Assembly (NCBI GenBank): GCA_036500965.1
Contig: DASYBC010000097.1
Coordinates: 3,997-67,996 of the forward strand
Direction: 5' to 3'
Source: AP-15 sp036500965
Lineage (GTDB): Bacteria > Pseudomonadota > Alphaproteobacteria > ATCC43930 > CGMCC-115725
DNA: 64,000 bases
Shown here: positions 53,980-63,476 of the stretch, one piece after another
Numbering within the stretch: the first letter of the stretch is position 1
Layout: every line of letters begins with the position of its first letter
The notes under the pieces: generated by a model
Databases searched by the model: none
Told to the model about the DNA's origin: nothing
What the model saw: the letters and a program-made list of their open reading frames with translations, nothing else
Position numbers and translations under genes: made by a program

Positions 53980-55797
53980 CTACCGCTGCATGATGCCGGC
54001 CGCGCCGCTGGGGTCGTAGCCGACCGCAACGCGCACATCAACGACGCAGACCTTGCCGGCGCCCACCGCGGCAACCGCCTCGGTCATCGCCGCGACCAGC
54101 TTTTTCGGGTCTTCGACCGGGCCGATGCCGACGCAGCCTTGGCCGCGCGCCAAGGTGGCGAGGTCGATGTCGGGGTCGCGGATCGACTGGCCGATCCAGC
54201 GGTTTTCGACCGGTCGGCCGCGGTCGCGCGCGACCCGCTCCTGGTGCAGCTCGTCGTTGAAGAACGAGCGGTTGTTGGCGATCACCACCAGCAGCGGGAT
54301 CCCGTTGCGCACCGCCGTCCACAACGCCGTGACCCCCATCAGAAAATCGCCGTCGCCGAGTATCGCCACCGGGAGCCGGCTGCTGCCAGCGTCGCGCAAC
54401 GCCAGCGCGGCACCGACAGCCATCCCTGGGCCCGAGCCGATGCCGCCGCCGCCGTCGGTCCCGAGAAAATCGAGCGGATCGCGGAAATCCCAAGAATTTT
54501 CAGCCCAGCTCAGCGGCAGTCGGATCATCGTTGCCGGAAGGTCGCCGAGAGCCTCCTTCAGCGCGCTCGCCGCCATTGGCACCTCGATGATTGAGGCGGT
54601 GTCGAGCGCCGAGAGCGGCGGCGGCGAGCGCCGCGCCCGCAGCGCTGGCACTGGCGGCGGGTTCGGGCGCAATTCCCTGACCGCGGCCAATAGCGGCGGC
54701 ACCGCGGCGTCCGCGTCCGCCAACAGGTAAACATCGGCCGGGGGCAGACCCTGGTAATCCATGCTCCAGCCGTTATGGACATACTGGTCGGGGGAGATCT
54801 GGATCACTTTGCCGGCGGGTGGCCTGCCGCCGCACGCGACTTTCAAGGTGCCGGCAAGGTCGATCCAATCCAGGCTCACGATCAGATCGGCGCGGGTCAG
54901 CAGCTCGGCCCCGTCCGACGATGCCGTGGTCGGGCCCGCGGCATGCAGCGGGTGGTCGGTCGGAAACACGGCCCCCGTTTTGCGGTCGGTCATGACCCGC
55001 GCCCCAACCGCTTCGGCCAGCGCAATCCGGCGCTGCCACGCCTCGGGGTCGCGCGAGCCGCGGCCGATCAGCATCACCGGGCGCTCGGCCCGGGCGAGCA
55101 ATTCGGCCGCCTGGCGCACCAAAGCGCCCCCGGGCTCGGGCGAGGCCGGCGGGGCGAAGCGCGCGATCTCGGGCATCGGCGGCACGGTTTCGACCTCGTC
55201 TTCCTGCAGGGCCAAGTCGAAATTGAGATAGACCGGCCCCTTCGGCACGGTCTGCGCAATCACATTGGCGCGCAGCACCGCCTCCTGGGCCGCGCCGATC
55301 GAGGAAGGCTGGTCGTCCCATTTGGTAAAGTTGCGGATCAGGGCGCCTTGGTCGCGCGCGGTATGGATCCATTCGATCCATGGCCGCCGGCGCGTCGCGT
55401 CGAGCGCCCCGGTGGCGCCGAGCACGATGACCGGGGCCCGGTCGCACCAGGCGTTGAAGATCGCCATCGTCGCATGCATCAGCCCGACATTGGCGTGGAC
55501 GATGACCAGCATCGGCCGCCCGGTCACCTTGGCCCAGCCATGGGCGAGAGCGACGGCGCTCTCCTCGTGCAGGCACAACAGCATGCGCGGGCGGCTGTTG
55601 CCGAGATAGTTGACGAGACTGTCGTGCAAGCCGCGATAGCTCGATCCGGGGTTCAGCGCGACATAGGGAATATCGAGCTCGCGGATTGCCGCCGCGATCG
55701 CATCGCTGCCAAAGACGCGGTTCGACGGCGCGCCCGGCAGCGGCCGATCAATCTCGTTGCCGGCGGCCGCGGCCGGTTTCTCGGATCGGATATCCAC
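53980..55797 (-). CDS. Thiamine-pyrophosphate-dependent enzyme (acetolactate synthase-like)
   Basis: A 605-residue ThDP enzyme with the full three-domain layout. The N-terminal pyrimidine domain has the activating Glu in LCLHEESAVALAHGWAKVTG. The central domain has VMLIGRGSRDPEAW. The C-terminal PP domain has LGTDGGGGIGSGPGM and the ThDP motif GDGDFLMG...NNRSFF. The reaction (decarboxylation or C-C ligation of a 2-keto acid) cannot be assigned. GTG at 55797 has GAGGGAG 6 bases upstream; the frame extends further without similarity. Confidence 0.88.
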   Translation of the reverse strand: MDIRSEKPAAAAGNEIDRPLPGAPSNRVFGSDAIAAAIRELDIPYVALNPGSSYRGLHDSLVNYLGNSRPRMLLCLHEESAVALAHGWAKVTGRPMLVIVHANVGLMHATMAIFNAWCDRAPVIVLGATGALDATRRRPWIEWIHTARDQGALIRNFTKWDDQPSSIGAAQEAVLRANVIAQTVPKGPVYLNFDLALQEDEVETVPPMPEIARFAPPASPEPGGALVRQAAELLARAERPVMLIGRGSRDPEAWQRRIALAEAVGARVMTDRKTGAVFPTDHPLHAAGPTTASSDGAELLTRADLIVSLDWIDLAGTLKVACGGRPPAGKVIQISPDQYVHNGWSMDYQGLPPADVYLLADADAAVPPLLAAVRELRPNPPPVPALRARRSPPPLSALDTASIIEVPMAASALKEALGDLPATMIRLPLSWAENSWDFRDPLDFLGTDGGGGIGSGPGMAVGAALALRDAGSSRLPVAILGDGDFLMGVTALWTAVRNGIPLLVVIANNRSFFNDELHQERVARDRGRPVENRWIGQSIRDPDIDLATLARGQGCVGIGPVEDPKKLVAAMTEAVAAVGAGKVCVVDVRVAVGYDPSGAAGIMQR

Positions 55798-56072
55798 GTT
55801 TCGCTCCCTCGATGTGCCTCTATGCGCCGGATTACGCCTGATTCTGGCGAGTGCGGCAAGTGAGCCGCAGACTTGCCGGCAACCGCGCCCGCCCCCCGGC
55901 TGCGCCGAAATCTGCAACGGCAGGATTGCCGGGGATTGCCAGCGGCGGGCGCGAGCGGCCGGACCGCGCCGGCGCTCCGTCGCGTTCGGAACCCGGGGAT
56001 TTCCGCTCGTGTTTGGATGGCATGTGTTGCGCCCTTGCGGTGCGCTTGCAGTGCGATTTTGGAGGAACCACG

Positions 56073-56474
56073 ATGGATAAGAAGATCGCCGGAATGCTTG
56101 GCGCGGTTGCCGGATTGGCGACCATCGGCTCCGCACAAGCCGCAATCAATCCTGCTCCCGCCCCGTCGGCGGCGCCGCAGCCATCCTCTTATGCCGACCT
56201 GCTGGCGCCGATCCCGGACGCGGTCGCCGCGTTAAAGGCAGACGATGCGGCGCGTGCGCAACAACCGGCGTCCAAGTCCGCTGACGGTTTCCAAGTCGCT
56301 CAGGCGTATTATTATCCGCCGTATTCATATCCCTATTACAATTATCATCACCATCATCATCATCACCATACCTATTACCGCCGTTATTCCAATCACCACC
56401 ACCATCATCACCACCACAACAACGCCTTTGTTGGCATACCGGGAGTTGGCGGGGTAGTAATCCGCGGACGCTAG
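56073..56474 (+). CDS. His-rich secreted protein
   Basis: A 133-residue exported protein. Signal peptide IAGMLGAVAGLATIGSAQA, then a Pro/Ala region, and a C-terminal half containing Tyr/Pro-rich segments and two runs of eight consecutive histidines (within NYHHHHHHHHTYYRRY and NHHHHHHHHNNAF). It would bind Ni, Zn or Cu. GGAGGA precedes the ATG. Homologues with poly-His tails occur in Bradyrhizobium-like genomes and their role is unproven. Confidence 0.8.
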   Translation: MDKKIAGMLGAVAGLATIGSAQAAINPAPAPSAAPQPSSYADLLAPIPDAVAALKADDAARAQQPASKSADGFQVAQAYYYPPYSYPYYNYHHHHHHHHTYYRRYSNHHHHHHHHNNAFVGIPGVGGVVIRGR

Positions 56475-56511
56475 TCGTTAAAGCCGGACGGAGCGCCAGC
56501 GCCAGGCCCTC

Positions 56512-56538
56512 CCCTCCCGTCCCGCTGGGGCGGGAGGG
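56512..56538. terminator. GC-rich hairpin between convergent genes
   Basis: CCCTCCCG pairs with CGGGAGGG across an 11-base loop. It lies between the His-rich gene and the gene ending at 56604, which converge. No T-run follows on either strand, so it may be a weak or bidirectional terminator. Confidence 0.5.
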
Positions 56539-56603
56539 TCAGGATAAGCGGAACCCGAAACACACAATCGAGGGAGCCTTGAGCCGCGGGCTTACCGCAG
56601 CGC

Positions 56604-57335
56604 TCAGCTGCCGGGTTGCCGCGCCTTGGCGCGCGCCGCACGCAGAATGTGCCGATAGGTGCCGTCAAACACAGTGTCGGTCGACGAAGTCCAGGTCGAC
56701 TCTCGGCCCAGGGTGTCGCGGCTGGCGTGAATGCGCCGCCCCCGCATTTCGCGTTCGGCCGCCTCCTCCTCGCTCATCGGCACCAGCTCGAACAGAGGTT
56801 CCGCCGGCAGGAACAGCATCTGCATGAACGGCTCGCCCGGGCGGAAAATGTGGGTGCGACCCTCGGGTGGCGCCTTGAACACCACGAACGAGATCATCGG
56901 CCACCAGCTCGTGCGCAACAGCGCCGGCACCGCGAGCGGCACGTCGTCCTCGGACGAGGTATAAAAACGCGGATGCGGCTCGGTGCGCACCGCCATGTTG
57001 TCCGCGACTTTGAGGTCAAGCAGCAACTGATAGGTGTAGTAGTCCTCGCCAAACGAGCGGAACGGCGGCCAGTTGATGCCGGTCCCGGGGTCTGGACCGA
57101 AATCGCCGTCGAGCACCACGCGGCCGTCCCGTTTCGTCACATGCAGCTCGTTGTCGAATGGGTAGAACAATTCGATGCCGTATTGCGCACCTTCGTTGAA
57201 GGGCATGCAGTGCCAAGCATATTCATGCGAGCCGTCACGGCGCGGCTCCGGCTTCCCGCCCCAGCCTGGCACTTCGAGCCTGGTGCGGCGCGGCGACAGG
57301 CGGGGCTCGAATAGTCGATATTTGATAGTTTGCAT
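56604..57335 (-). CDS. DUF6065-like protein, function unknown
   Basis: A 243-residue soluble protein without signal peptide. MPFNEGAQYGIELFYPFDNE, FGPDPGTGINWPPFRSFGED and the Cys/Trp-rich middle (LRTSWWPMISFVVFKAPPEG) suggest a beta-rich single-domain fold; I recognise it only tentatively as DUF6065. Ribosome-binding GAGGGGCC precedes the ATG. Nearby genes give no functional clue. Confidence 0.55.
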   Translation of the reverse strand: MQTIKYRLFEPRLSPRRTRLEVPGWGGKPEPRRDGSHEYAWHCMPFNEGAQYGIELFYPFDNELHVTKRDGRVVLDGDFGPDPGTGINWPPFRSFGEDYYTYQLLLDLKVADNMAVRTEPHPRFYTSSEDDVPLAVPALLRTSWWPMISFVVFKAPPEGRTHIFRPGEPFMQMLFLPAEPLFELVPMSEEEAAEREMRGRRIHASRDTLGRESTWTSSTDTVFDGTYRHILRAARAKARQPGS

Positions 57336-57937
57336 GGGGAGGCCCCTCGATTGAAGTTCCTCTTCGTCAGGCCACTTCGGCGGCTGGCCGCCCTGGCATT
57401 TCAAGTGCCAGCACCCCCGCTGCAACAGCAGCCATGCTGCGCCCTATGATGAAGTAGCCCAGCCCAGAGCCTCAGCCGGGGCCGACCGGGCCTCCTATCG
57501 CAGAGCAGGAGGAGGCCGGGTACAACAACTCTCCCGACACCTCGCCCTCGGACGATCCGCTGCAAGCGGAGCGAAGGACGCGATTATCGGGAGAGCGGGG
57601 ACGCGCATCGCGATCTCCTTTGCGGTTCGGGTACTGGTCCAACGTCCCTCCAGCCCCATCGTCCCGCTCGCGCCGGCACATTTTCCGGTCGCCCAATCGA
57701 CGCGCTCGGCCCATTGATCAGCCGAACGGCGCGCGACTTTCTGGATAAAAGGCGAGCTTTAGAATTGGGATTGTATCGCATCGGCAGCCGCCGCGCTGGT
57801 CGATCAGCACAAGAACCCGCGGCCAGGATCACCCGGGGATTGCCGATCCGGCATAAATGTCAGTTGCCGCCCGCTCTTGGTCAAAGCTGGGGGTCGCTGT
57901 GCGCGCGGCTGCGATCCCCCGCATGCAACCACACCGC
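57336..57937. other. Long intergenic region upstream of the DUF6065-like gene
   Basis: No gene is supported over about 600 bases; the short open frames lack ribosome-binding sites and similarity. The part at 57485-57600 is full of inverted repeats: a CCTCCT/AGGAGG hairpin at 57491-57513, CTCTCCCGA/TCGGGAGAG at 57529-57595, and a nested TCCGCT/AGCGGA stem at 57556-57570. It borders ribA (3' end) on the right. Confidence 0.55.
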
Positions 57938-59083
57938 TCAGAGGAGGTGCCCGCTGCGGGTTGCCTTGGTGCGCAGGTATCGCTCGTTATGGCCGTTTGC
58001 CGGGAAAACGTGCGCCACCCGCTCGGCGACCCGGATGCCGTAACGCTGCAAGGCGGCCATTTTATCCGGGTTGTTGGTGAGGAGCCGGATTGTCGGGAAG
58101 CCGAGCTGGCGCAGCATTTCCGCCGCCGGCAGATAGACCCGCTCGTCGGCGTCAAAGCCAAGCTGCTCGTTGGCGTCGAGCGTGTCGAAGCCGGCATCCT
58201 GCAGCTGATAGGCTCGCAGCTTGTTGACGAGACCGATGCCGCGGCCCTCCTGCGCCAAGTACAGCAGCACCCCGCCGCCGGCTCTGGCGATCGACGCGAT
58301 GGCGCCGCGCAGCTGGTCGCCGCAGTCGCAGCGCAAGCTCGCCAACAGGTCGCCGGTGAAGCATTCCGAATGCAGCCGCACCAGCACCGGGGAGGCCGGA
58401 TCGGGCGACCCGATCACGATCGCCAGGTGCTCGACCCCGCCATCGCCCGGCCGGAAAGCGATCAGCCGGGCGTTCTCGGCGTCGGCGAGCGGCACCCGCG
58501 CCTCGGCGACCCGGGTCAGGCCGGCGCTCGCGGCATGACGTTGGAAGATGCTGTGAGCCTCAATCGCCGCGAGATCGCCGCGCCGGGCCAAGAGCGCGGC
58601 CTGGGCTGAGCCGACGCGCAGCACCAGCGCCGCCGGCAGCAGTGCGGCGAGCTTGGCCAAAGCAACCGCGGCCAGGGCAGCACCCTTGGCCAGGACCGGC
58701 TGGGAACCAAACCCCGGGGGCTCGGCGCCGAGCGATGCGCCGGGCTCGGCCAGGTTGCGGATCACCGTCGCCGGCATTTCCGGCGACACCGAGATGGTCA
58801 CGGCGCCCGATAGATCGTCGCGCGGGGCGAGGCCCAGCGCGACCGCTCGGCGCCGCGTCAGCACGACGCGCGGCGCGGTCGCAGAAATCTGGCGGAGCCG
58901 CCGCAGGTTGTCTTCGGTCACCAGCTCGGCGGCGATCGCCAGAACGCTCAGCGCCTGATCGCGGATCAGCACCGGCTCGCCGCGCCGCAGCGCGGCGATC
59001 GCCAAACCCAAATCGCGAGCGGCTTTCACCGCCGCCGGATCGCCCTTGTGCTCCATGGTCGCCAGGGTTCCAAGCTCAGCCAC
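57938..59083 (-). CDS. ribA: GTP cyclohydrolase II with degenerate RibB-like N-domain
   Basis: A 381-residue riboflavin enzyme that converts GTP to the first pyrimidine intermediate. The C-terminal half is a full GTP cyclohydrolase II: zinc Cys in CFTGDLLASLRCDCGDQL, the GTP-binding VRLHSECF and the catalytic YLAQEGRGIGLVNKLRAY. The N-terminal half has the fold length of DHBP synthase but lacks its acidic active-site signature, as in many alphaproteobacterial RibA. GTG at 59083 is chosen because AGGAG lies 6 bases upstream, better than the other in-frame starts. Confidence 0.92.
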   Translation of the reverse strand: MAELGTLATMEHKGDPAAVKAARDLGLAIAALRRGEPVLIRDQALSVLAIAAELVTEDNLRRLRQISATAPRVVLTRRRAVALGLAPRDDLSGAVTISVSPEMPATVIRNLAEPGASLGAEPPGFGSQPVLAKGAALAAVALAKLAALLPAALVLRVGSAQAALLARRGDLAAIEAHSIFQRHAASAGLTRVAEARVPLADAENARLIAFRPGDGGVEHLAIVIGSPDPASPVLVRLHSECFTGDLLASLRCDCGDQLRGAIASIARAGGGVLLYLAQEGRGIGLVNKLRAYQLQDAGFDTLDANEQLGFDADERVYLPAAEMLRQLGFPTIRLLTNNPDKMAALQRYGIRVAERVAHVFPANGHNERYLRTKATRSGHLL

Positions 59084-59299
59084 GCGCCTCTCCTTGCCGC
59101 CGGCAGCCATCATATGAGGCGCAGCGAGCTGCGCCAGCAACCTATTTGCAACGGAGGTCTTCGCAGGCGCCGCAGCGGGGCCGAGAACCAGGGCGCTTGA
59201 CTCGCGCTTCCTGCTAGGCCCCACATTCACCCGGTGCTGGGGGCGCAACCGGACGGCCCTTTGCCGAGGCCGGGTGAGCGCCGGGATGGGGAGGACGCG

Positions 59300-60112
59300 A
59301 TGAAGCTGCCGGTTCTGATGCTCCTTGGCATGTTGATCGGCGCCGGGGTCGGCGGCCTCGCGCCGGTTGCGAGCAGCGCGGCGGAACCCGCCGGCCAGGC
59401 GAAACCCGAGATCAGCGCCGCAGCGAGCGCCGCGCTGAAGCAGATGGGCCAGACCCTGCGCTCACCGCAATTCTCGTTTCAGGCGCAGACCATCCGCGTT
59501 TATGCCGGCCCCAAGGGCGAGCCGCTGCATATCTTCCATACCCTCGACATCACGGTGCGGCGGCCGAACCGGCTGCTGGTCTCGAGAAATGGCGACGACG
59601 GCCCGAGCAAGCTCGTCTATGACGGCAAGACCCTGGTCATCTACATGGAAGCCGCCAACAAATACGCCAGCATCCAGGTGCCGGGCACGATCGAGGGAAT
59701 GATGAAAGAGGCGATGGGCCGGCTCGGGGTCGATTTCCCGCTCGCCGACTTTTTGACCAACGCGCCGGACAAGTCGTTCCTGAGCGGCGTCACCGCGGGC
59801 GAGGTGGTCAATACCGTGACGATCGACGGTGTCCCCTGCCTGCACACGTTCTTTTCGCAGCCGCCTGGCATCGAGCTCGAGCTGTGGCTGGAAAAGAACG
59901 ACCGGTCTTTGCCGCGCCGGCTGATCGTAACGTATCGGTCGCTGCCTGGCGCGCCGAATTTCATCGCGACGTTTTCCAATTGGAATTTTTCGGTCCATCC
60001 CACCGATGCGGATTTCGTCTTTCAGCCGCCCGCTGGCGCAGTGAGGGTCGCATTGAAGCCGCTGGCTGCACCTGGAGCGGCCAAGGAGAAAGCCGCCGGA
60101 GGCGCCAAATGA
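59300..60112 (+). CDS. DUF2092 family exported protein
   Basis: A 270-residue protein. Signal peptide VLMLLGMLIGAGVGGLA, then a LolA-like lipoprotein-carrier fold of antiparallel strands (FSFQAQTIRVYAGPKGE, LDITVRRPNRLLVSR, KTLVIYMEAANKYASIQ). Function of DUF2092 is unknown; a hydrophobic-ligand role in the periplasm is inferred from fold. GGGGAGG precedes the ATG by 6 bases. Its stop overlaps the next gene as ATGA. Confidence 0.82.
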   Translation: MKLPVLMLLGMLIGAGVGGLAPVASSAAEPAGQAKPEISAAASAALKQMGQTLRSPQFSFQAQTIRVYAGPKGEPLHIFHTLDITVRRPNRLLVSRNGDDGPSKLVYDGKTLVIYMEAANKYASIQVPGTIEGMMKEAMGRLGVDFPLADFLTNAPDKSFLSGVTAGEVVNTVTIDGVPCLHTFFSQPPGIELELWLEKNDRSLPRRLIVTYRSLPGAPNFIATFSNWNFSVHPTDADFVFQPPAGAVRVALKPLAAPGAAKEKAAGGAK

Positions 60113-60528
60113 GATATCTGGCCACAATCTGCATTAGCGTGCTGCTCGCCGCATCGGCCGGCTCGGATGCTTTTGGCTGGGGCGCCGTCAGTGGACCGCG
60201 CGGCGGTGCGGCCTATCGCGGGCCGATGGGTGGTACTGCGGTGCGCGGCCCGAATGGCGGTGCGGCGGCGCGCGGTCCTTATGGCGCCGGTGCGGTCCGC
60301 GGCCCGGCCGGAAACACCGCGGTGCGCGGCCCCGTTTACGGCGGCGGCACCGCCTACCGCGGCGGCGCCTATTATGGCGGGCGCTATTACGGAGGCGCCG
60401 GCGTCGCAGCGGGCGCCGCTGTCGGCGCTGCGGTCGGCACCGCAGCCGCGGCCTCGGCCTACTACCCGCCGCCCTATTATTGTGCACCGGGCTACGCCTG
60501 CCCGGCGCCTTATTACGGTCCGCCTTAG
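60109..60528 (+). CDS. Exported Gly-rich repeat protein
   Basis: A 139-residue protein with a signal peptide (TICISVLLAASAGSDAFG) and about six repeats of the pattern RGP-x-GG-x-A-x in its first half. After these come a Tyr/Gly-rich stretch, an Ala/Gly/Val-rich hydrophobic stretch and a Pro/Tyr/Cys-rich tail. It is low-complexity and likely disordered. Its coupling to the DUF2092 gene suggests the two proteins act together at the envelope. Confidence 0.8.
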   Translation: MRYLATICISVLLAASAGSDAFGWGAVSGPRGGAAYRGPMGGTAVRGPNGGAAARGPYGAGAVRGPAGNTAVRGPVYGGGTAYRGGAYYGGRYYGGAGVAAGAAVGAAVGTAAAASAYYPPPYYCAPGYACPAPYYGPP

Positions 60529-60552
60529 CTCGCGCCGAATTGCGGGCTGCGA

Positions 60553-61470
60553 TCAGCGGGCGAAGGCGGCGAAGATTTCGTTCAAAGCGGTCAGCTGGTT
60601 GCCGTTGACCGAGTTCGGAACCAGGACCGGGGTGTTGACGCCGGCCTCATACCAGGCGGCGAGCTGGTCGCGCACTTTTGCCGGCGGGCCGAACAGCGTA
60701 TTGTCGGTGATCCATCGGTCGGTCAGGAATTTCGGAATGTCGTCGCGGCGGTTCTCGTCGATCGCCCGCTCGACCGCATTCATCTCCTCGATGTAGCCGG
60801 CTTCCTTCCAATAATTGCGGTAGTTCGGCAGCAAGGCGTAGCGGATCAGCCGGTGGCGGTGCAGCGCGATCGCCGCGCTCTCGTCATCCGAGATGCACAC
60901 CGCCAGCATGTTGCCGACCAGGAAGTTCGGGTCGCGGCGCGTCTCCGCCGGAATGACGGCGAGCGAATTTGCCATGTGCGACAGGCTGGCGTTGGCGAAC
61001 AAGACGCCTTGGGCGATCTCGGCGGCGAGCGCCACCATCCGCCGACGCAGCGCGGCCAGCACGATCGGCGGCAGCGGGCCGATGCCCTCATAGCTCTTCA
61101 CCCGGTCGACAAAAGCGCGGGTATCGGCGAGCGGCTTGCCGACCGTGATCCCGAGCCGCTGATGGGTCGGCGCGTGCGCCACACCGATGCCAAAGCGAAA
61201 GCGGCCGCCCGACACCTCGTGGATATAGGCCGCAGCGGCCGCGAATTCTTCGGTGGTCTGCGCATAGATCGGCGCGATCGCGGTGCCGAACCGGATATGC
61301 TCGGTGGCAAGCGCCAGCGCGGTGCATTGCGCCATATTGCTCCAGCGGCTCGGCATGTATATGCCGGAAAAGCCCCGGCGCTCGATGTCGCGGGCAATTT
61401 CGAGGGTCTGCCGCCGCCGCTCCGGCACGGCGACGAGGCTGATCGCGGGAAGCGGTTCGGTCATCGGCAT
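60553..61470 (-). CDS. LLM class flavin-dependent oxidoreductase
   Basis: A 305-residue luciferase-like (beta/alpha)8 oxidoreductase, using FMN or coenzyme F420. GIYMPSRWSNMAQ, the barrel core EHIRFGTAIAPIYAQTTEEF and VSGGRFRFGIGVAH are typical. F420 members are common in soil alphaproteobacteria but cofactor cannot be decided from this sequence. ATG is likely at 61470 or 61464. Confidence 0.85.
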   Translation of the reverse strand: MPMTEPLPAISLVAVPERRRQTLEIARDIERRGFSGIYMPSRWSNMAQCTALALATEHIRFGTAIAPIYAQTTEEFAAAAAYIHEVSGGRFRFGIGVAHAPTHQRLGITVGKPLADTRAFVDRVKSYEGIGPLPPIVLAALRRRMVALAAEIAQGVLFANASLSHMANSLAVIPAETRRDPNFLVGNMLAVCISDDESAAIALHRHRLIRYALLPNYRNYWKEAGYIEEMNAVERAIDENRRDDIPKFLTDRWITDNTLFGPPAKVRDQLAAWYEAGVNTPVLVPNSVNGNQLTALNEIFAAFAR

Positions 61471-61690
61471 CTCCGGCCTCCAGTGGCGGGAACGTTGTAG
61501 CCCGTGCGCCGGGATGTTGCAGCACCGATACGCCTAAGCCGCCGCCATGGCAGGGACATTTTGGCGTGGTCCGCCTCCCTGAGGTGCCCTGCTGCTGACG
61601 GACGTCACCTCAGGGGAAATCACCCAAGAAAGAGAGCATACGGTTGATCAGCGCGGCGGCAGGTCGGAACCAACCAAAAGAACCGGCGCG

Positions 61691-62128
61691 TCAGCTGGCA
61701 GGGACCGCCTGCCAGCCAGTAAAGCACTGGGCGACGTAGGGATAATAGCCCGCCGGATTCGAGCAGTAATACCAGGTCTGGGAATAAAGCTGGCCGTAGT
61801 CGCCGTAGTTGTAGAAGCCGTAATACGGGTAAAAGCCAAAGTCGGTGAAGCCACCGCGGAACCGGCCCTCGCCAAACCGGTCACCGCGAAACCGGCCGGC
61901 GTGGAAGCCGTTCCCGTGAAGCCCGGCAAATCCGCCACGGTGAAAGCCGCCGTGAAATCCACCACCATGAAACCCACCACCGCCGTGGAAGCCGCCGCCC
62001 CCGCCATGCATCGCGGCATAGGCGAGATTTGGCTGGTTGAAGGCCGCAGCGCCCAGCAGAGCAGCTGTGACTGCGAGAACCTTGCCGCCGATCCGGCGCC
62101 AGGCTCTACGATCGGGTAACTGTTGCAT
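61691..62128 (-). CDS. Gly/His-rich secreted protein
   Basis: A 145-residue exported protein. Signal peptide VLAVTAALLGAAAFNQPNLAYA, then an HGGGGGFHGGGGFHGG-type Gly/His/Phe repeat, and a Tyr-rich tail ending CSNPAGYYPYVAQCFTGW with a possible disulfide. ATG at 62128 has GGAG 6 bases upstream; ATG at 62140 is an alternative. Metal binding or surface coating is possible; no family is certain. Confidence 0.75.
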   Translation of the reverse strand: MQQLPDRRAWRRIGGKVLAVTAALLGAAAFNQPNLAYAAMHGGGGGFHGGGGFHGGGFHGGFHRGGFAGLHGNGFHAGRFRGDRFGEGRFRGGFTDFGFYPYYGFYNYGDYGQLYSQTWYYCSNPAGYYPYVAQCFTGWQAVPAS

Positions 62129-62262
62129 CGACCACTCCATTTCGCCACCCGCCGATCACGCGTCTGTGACAGCCTCGGGGGCGGTCGTACCTTCAATGTG
62201 TTGATCGACGGCCCAAATCAGAGGCGAGTTTTGTCGCATTTGGTGCTGAGAGGAATTCAACA

Positions 62263-63204
62263 ATGCGCCGCGCCGATCTGGCCGATCTGACCGCGTTCGT
62301 AGCCGTCGCCGACAATCTCAGCTTCCGGGCGGCGGCATCGCTGATCGGCGTCACGCCATCCGCGTTGAGCCACACGATGCGGCAGCTCGAGGACCGGCTT
62401 GCGGTCCGATAGCTGAACCGCACGACGCGGAGCGTCTCGCTGACCAATGCGGGTCTGCGCCTGCTAGACCGGGCACGACCGGCGGTCGAGCAGATATCTC
62501 GAGCGCTCGATGATCTTAAAGGCGAGCAAGGGCATCCCTCCGGACACCTGCGTCTCTATCTGACCCACCTCGCCGGCGCCGCGGTCATCGCTCCCGTCTG
62601 GGCGCGCTTTTTGTCAACCTTTCCCGACGTCCGGCTCGATGTGCACGCCGACGCGGCGCCCGTCGACATCGTTGCCAAGGGGTTCGATGCCGGGATCGGT
62701 CCAAAAGACTGGGCTGCCGCCGACATGATCGCGGTTCGGGTAATGGGGCCGATGCGAGTGGCCGTGGTCGGCGCGCCGGGCTATTTCGCGCGGCGGCACC
62801 CGCCGCGCGCGCCCGAAGATCTCGCCCATCACAGCTGCGTTCAATATCGCCGGGCGGCGGACGGGACCATGTTCGAATGGGCATTCGAGCGGAACGGCAA
62901 GTCGGAGCGCATCTCAGTCGGTGGCCCAATCATCGTCAACGATACGGATTTGGCGGTACGCGCTGCCGCCGACGGGTTGGGGATTGCGTACACGATCGAA
63001 GCTCTGGCCGAGCCGTTCTTGCGCTCGGGACAGTTGGTTCGCGTGCTCGACGACTGGTCGCCCTCGTTCGAGGGGCTGTTCCTCTATTATCCTGGCCACC
63101 GGCAAGTGCCGGTGGCGCTGCGCGCCCTGATTGACATGCTTCGCAGCGCCCACCGGTCGGTGCCGGCTGAAAAAGTGATCGAGCATCGGCTCGCCGCCGA
63201 TTGA
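62263..63204 (+). pseudogene. LysR family transcriptional regulator interrupted by an in-frame TAG
   Basis: Reading from ATG 62263 gives an intact LysR winged helix (ADLAFVAVADNLSFRAAASLIGVTPSALSHTMRQLE in outline). A TAG at 62410 follows exactly where LL of the usual VRLLNRTTRSV should be, then the correct frame continues through LNRTTRSVSLTNAG, the linker and a whole LysR substrate domain to 63204. A single TTG-to-TAG change explains it. The domain after the stop is otherwise intact, so the loss looks recent. Confidence 0.88.
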
Positions 63205-63476
63205 GCGCACCCCGGAGCGAACCGGCGGTCGCCCCAATCTGCTGCTTGCCGGCTGCACGAGAACGATGCGCTAGCCGGCCGGTCGCCGGCGCGGCAGGTC
63301 TGCCGGGCGACAACGCCCGCCGGCGTCGGGCTATTCATGAATGCCTCTCATTTCCCAATCAAATTTACGGCGATTGAGAAGCACCCGCACCACCCGCATT
63401 TCCCGGTGTCTTGAGGGCCGGACCACTGATCTCGCAGTGACGACCCGGAAATCGCCTTAGCCCGGAGCAAATCGGC

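Noticed and set aside
57714..58043. Plus-strand open frame beginning in the long intergenic region and running into ribA
   Set aside because: It starts with TTG, lacks a ribosome-binding site and family similarity, and overlaps the ribA coding region antisense.
28663..62412. UAG reassigned to an amino acid, to explain the icd and LysR internal stops
   Set aside because: Only two relic-like genes carry internal TAG, one of them truncated as well, and normal genes such as selB and rlmE context use TAG as a stop.
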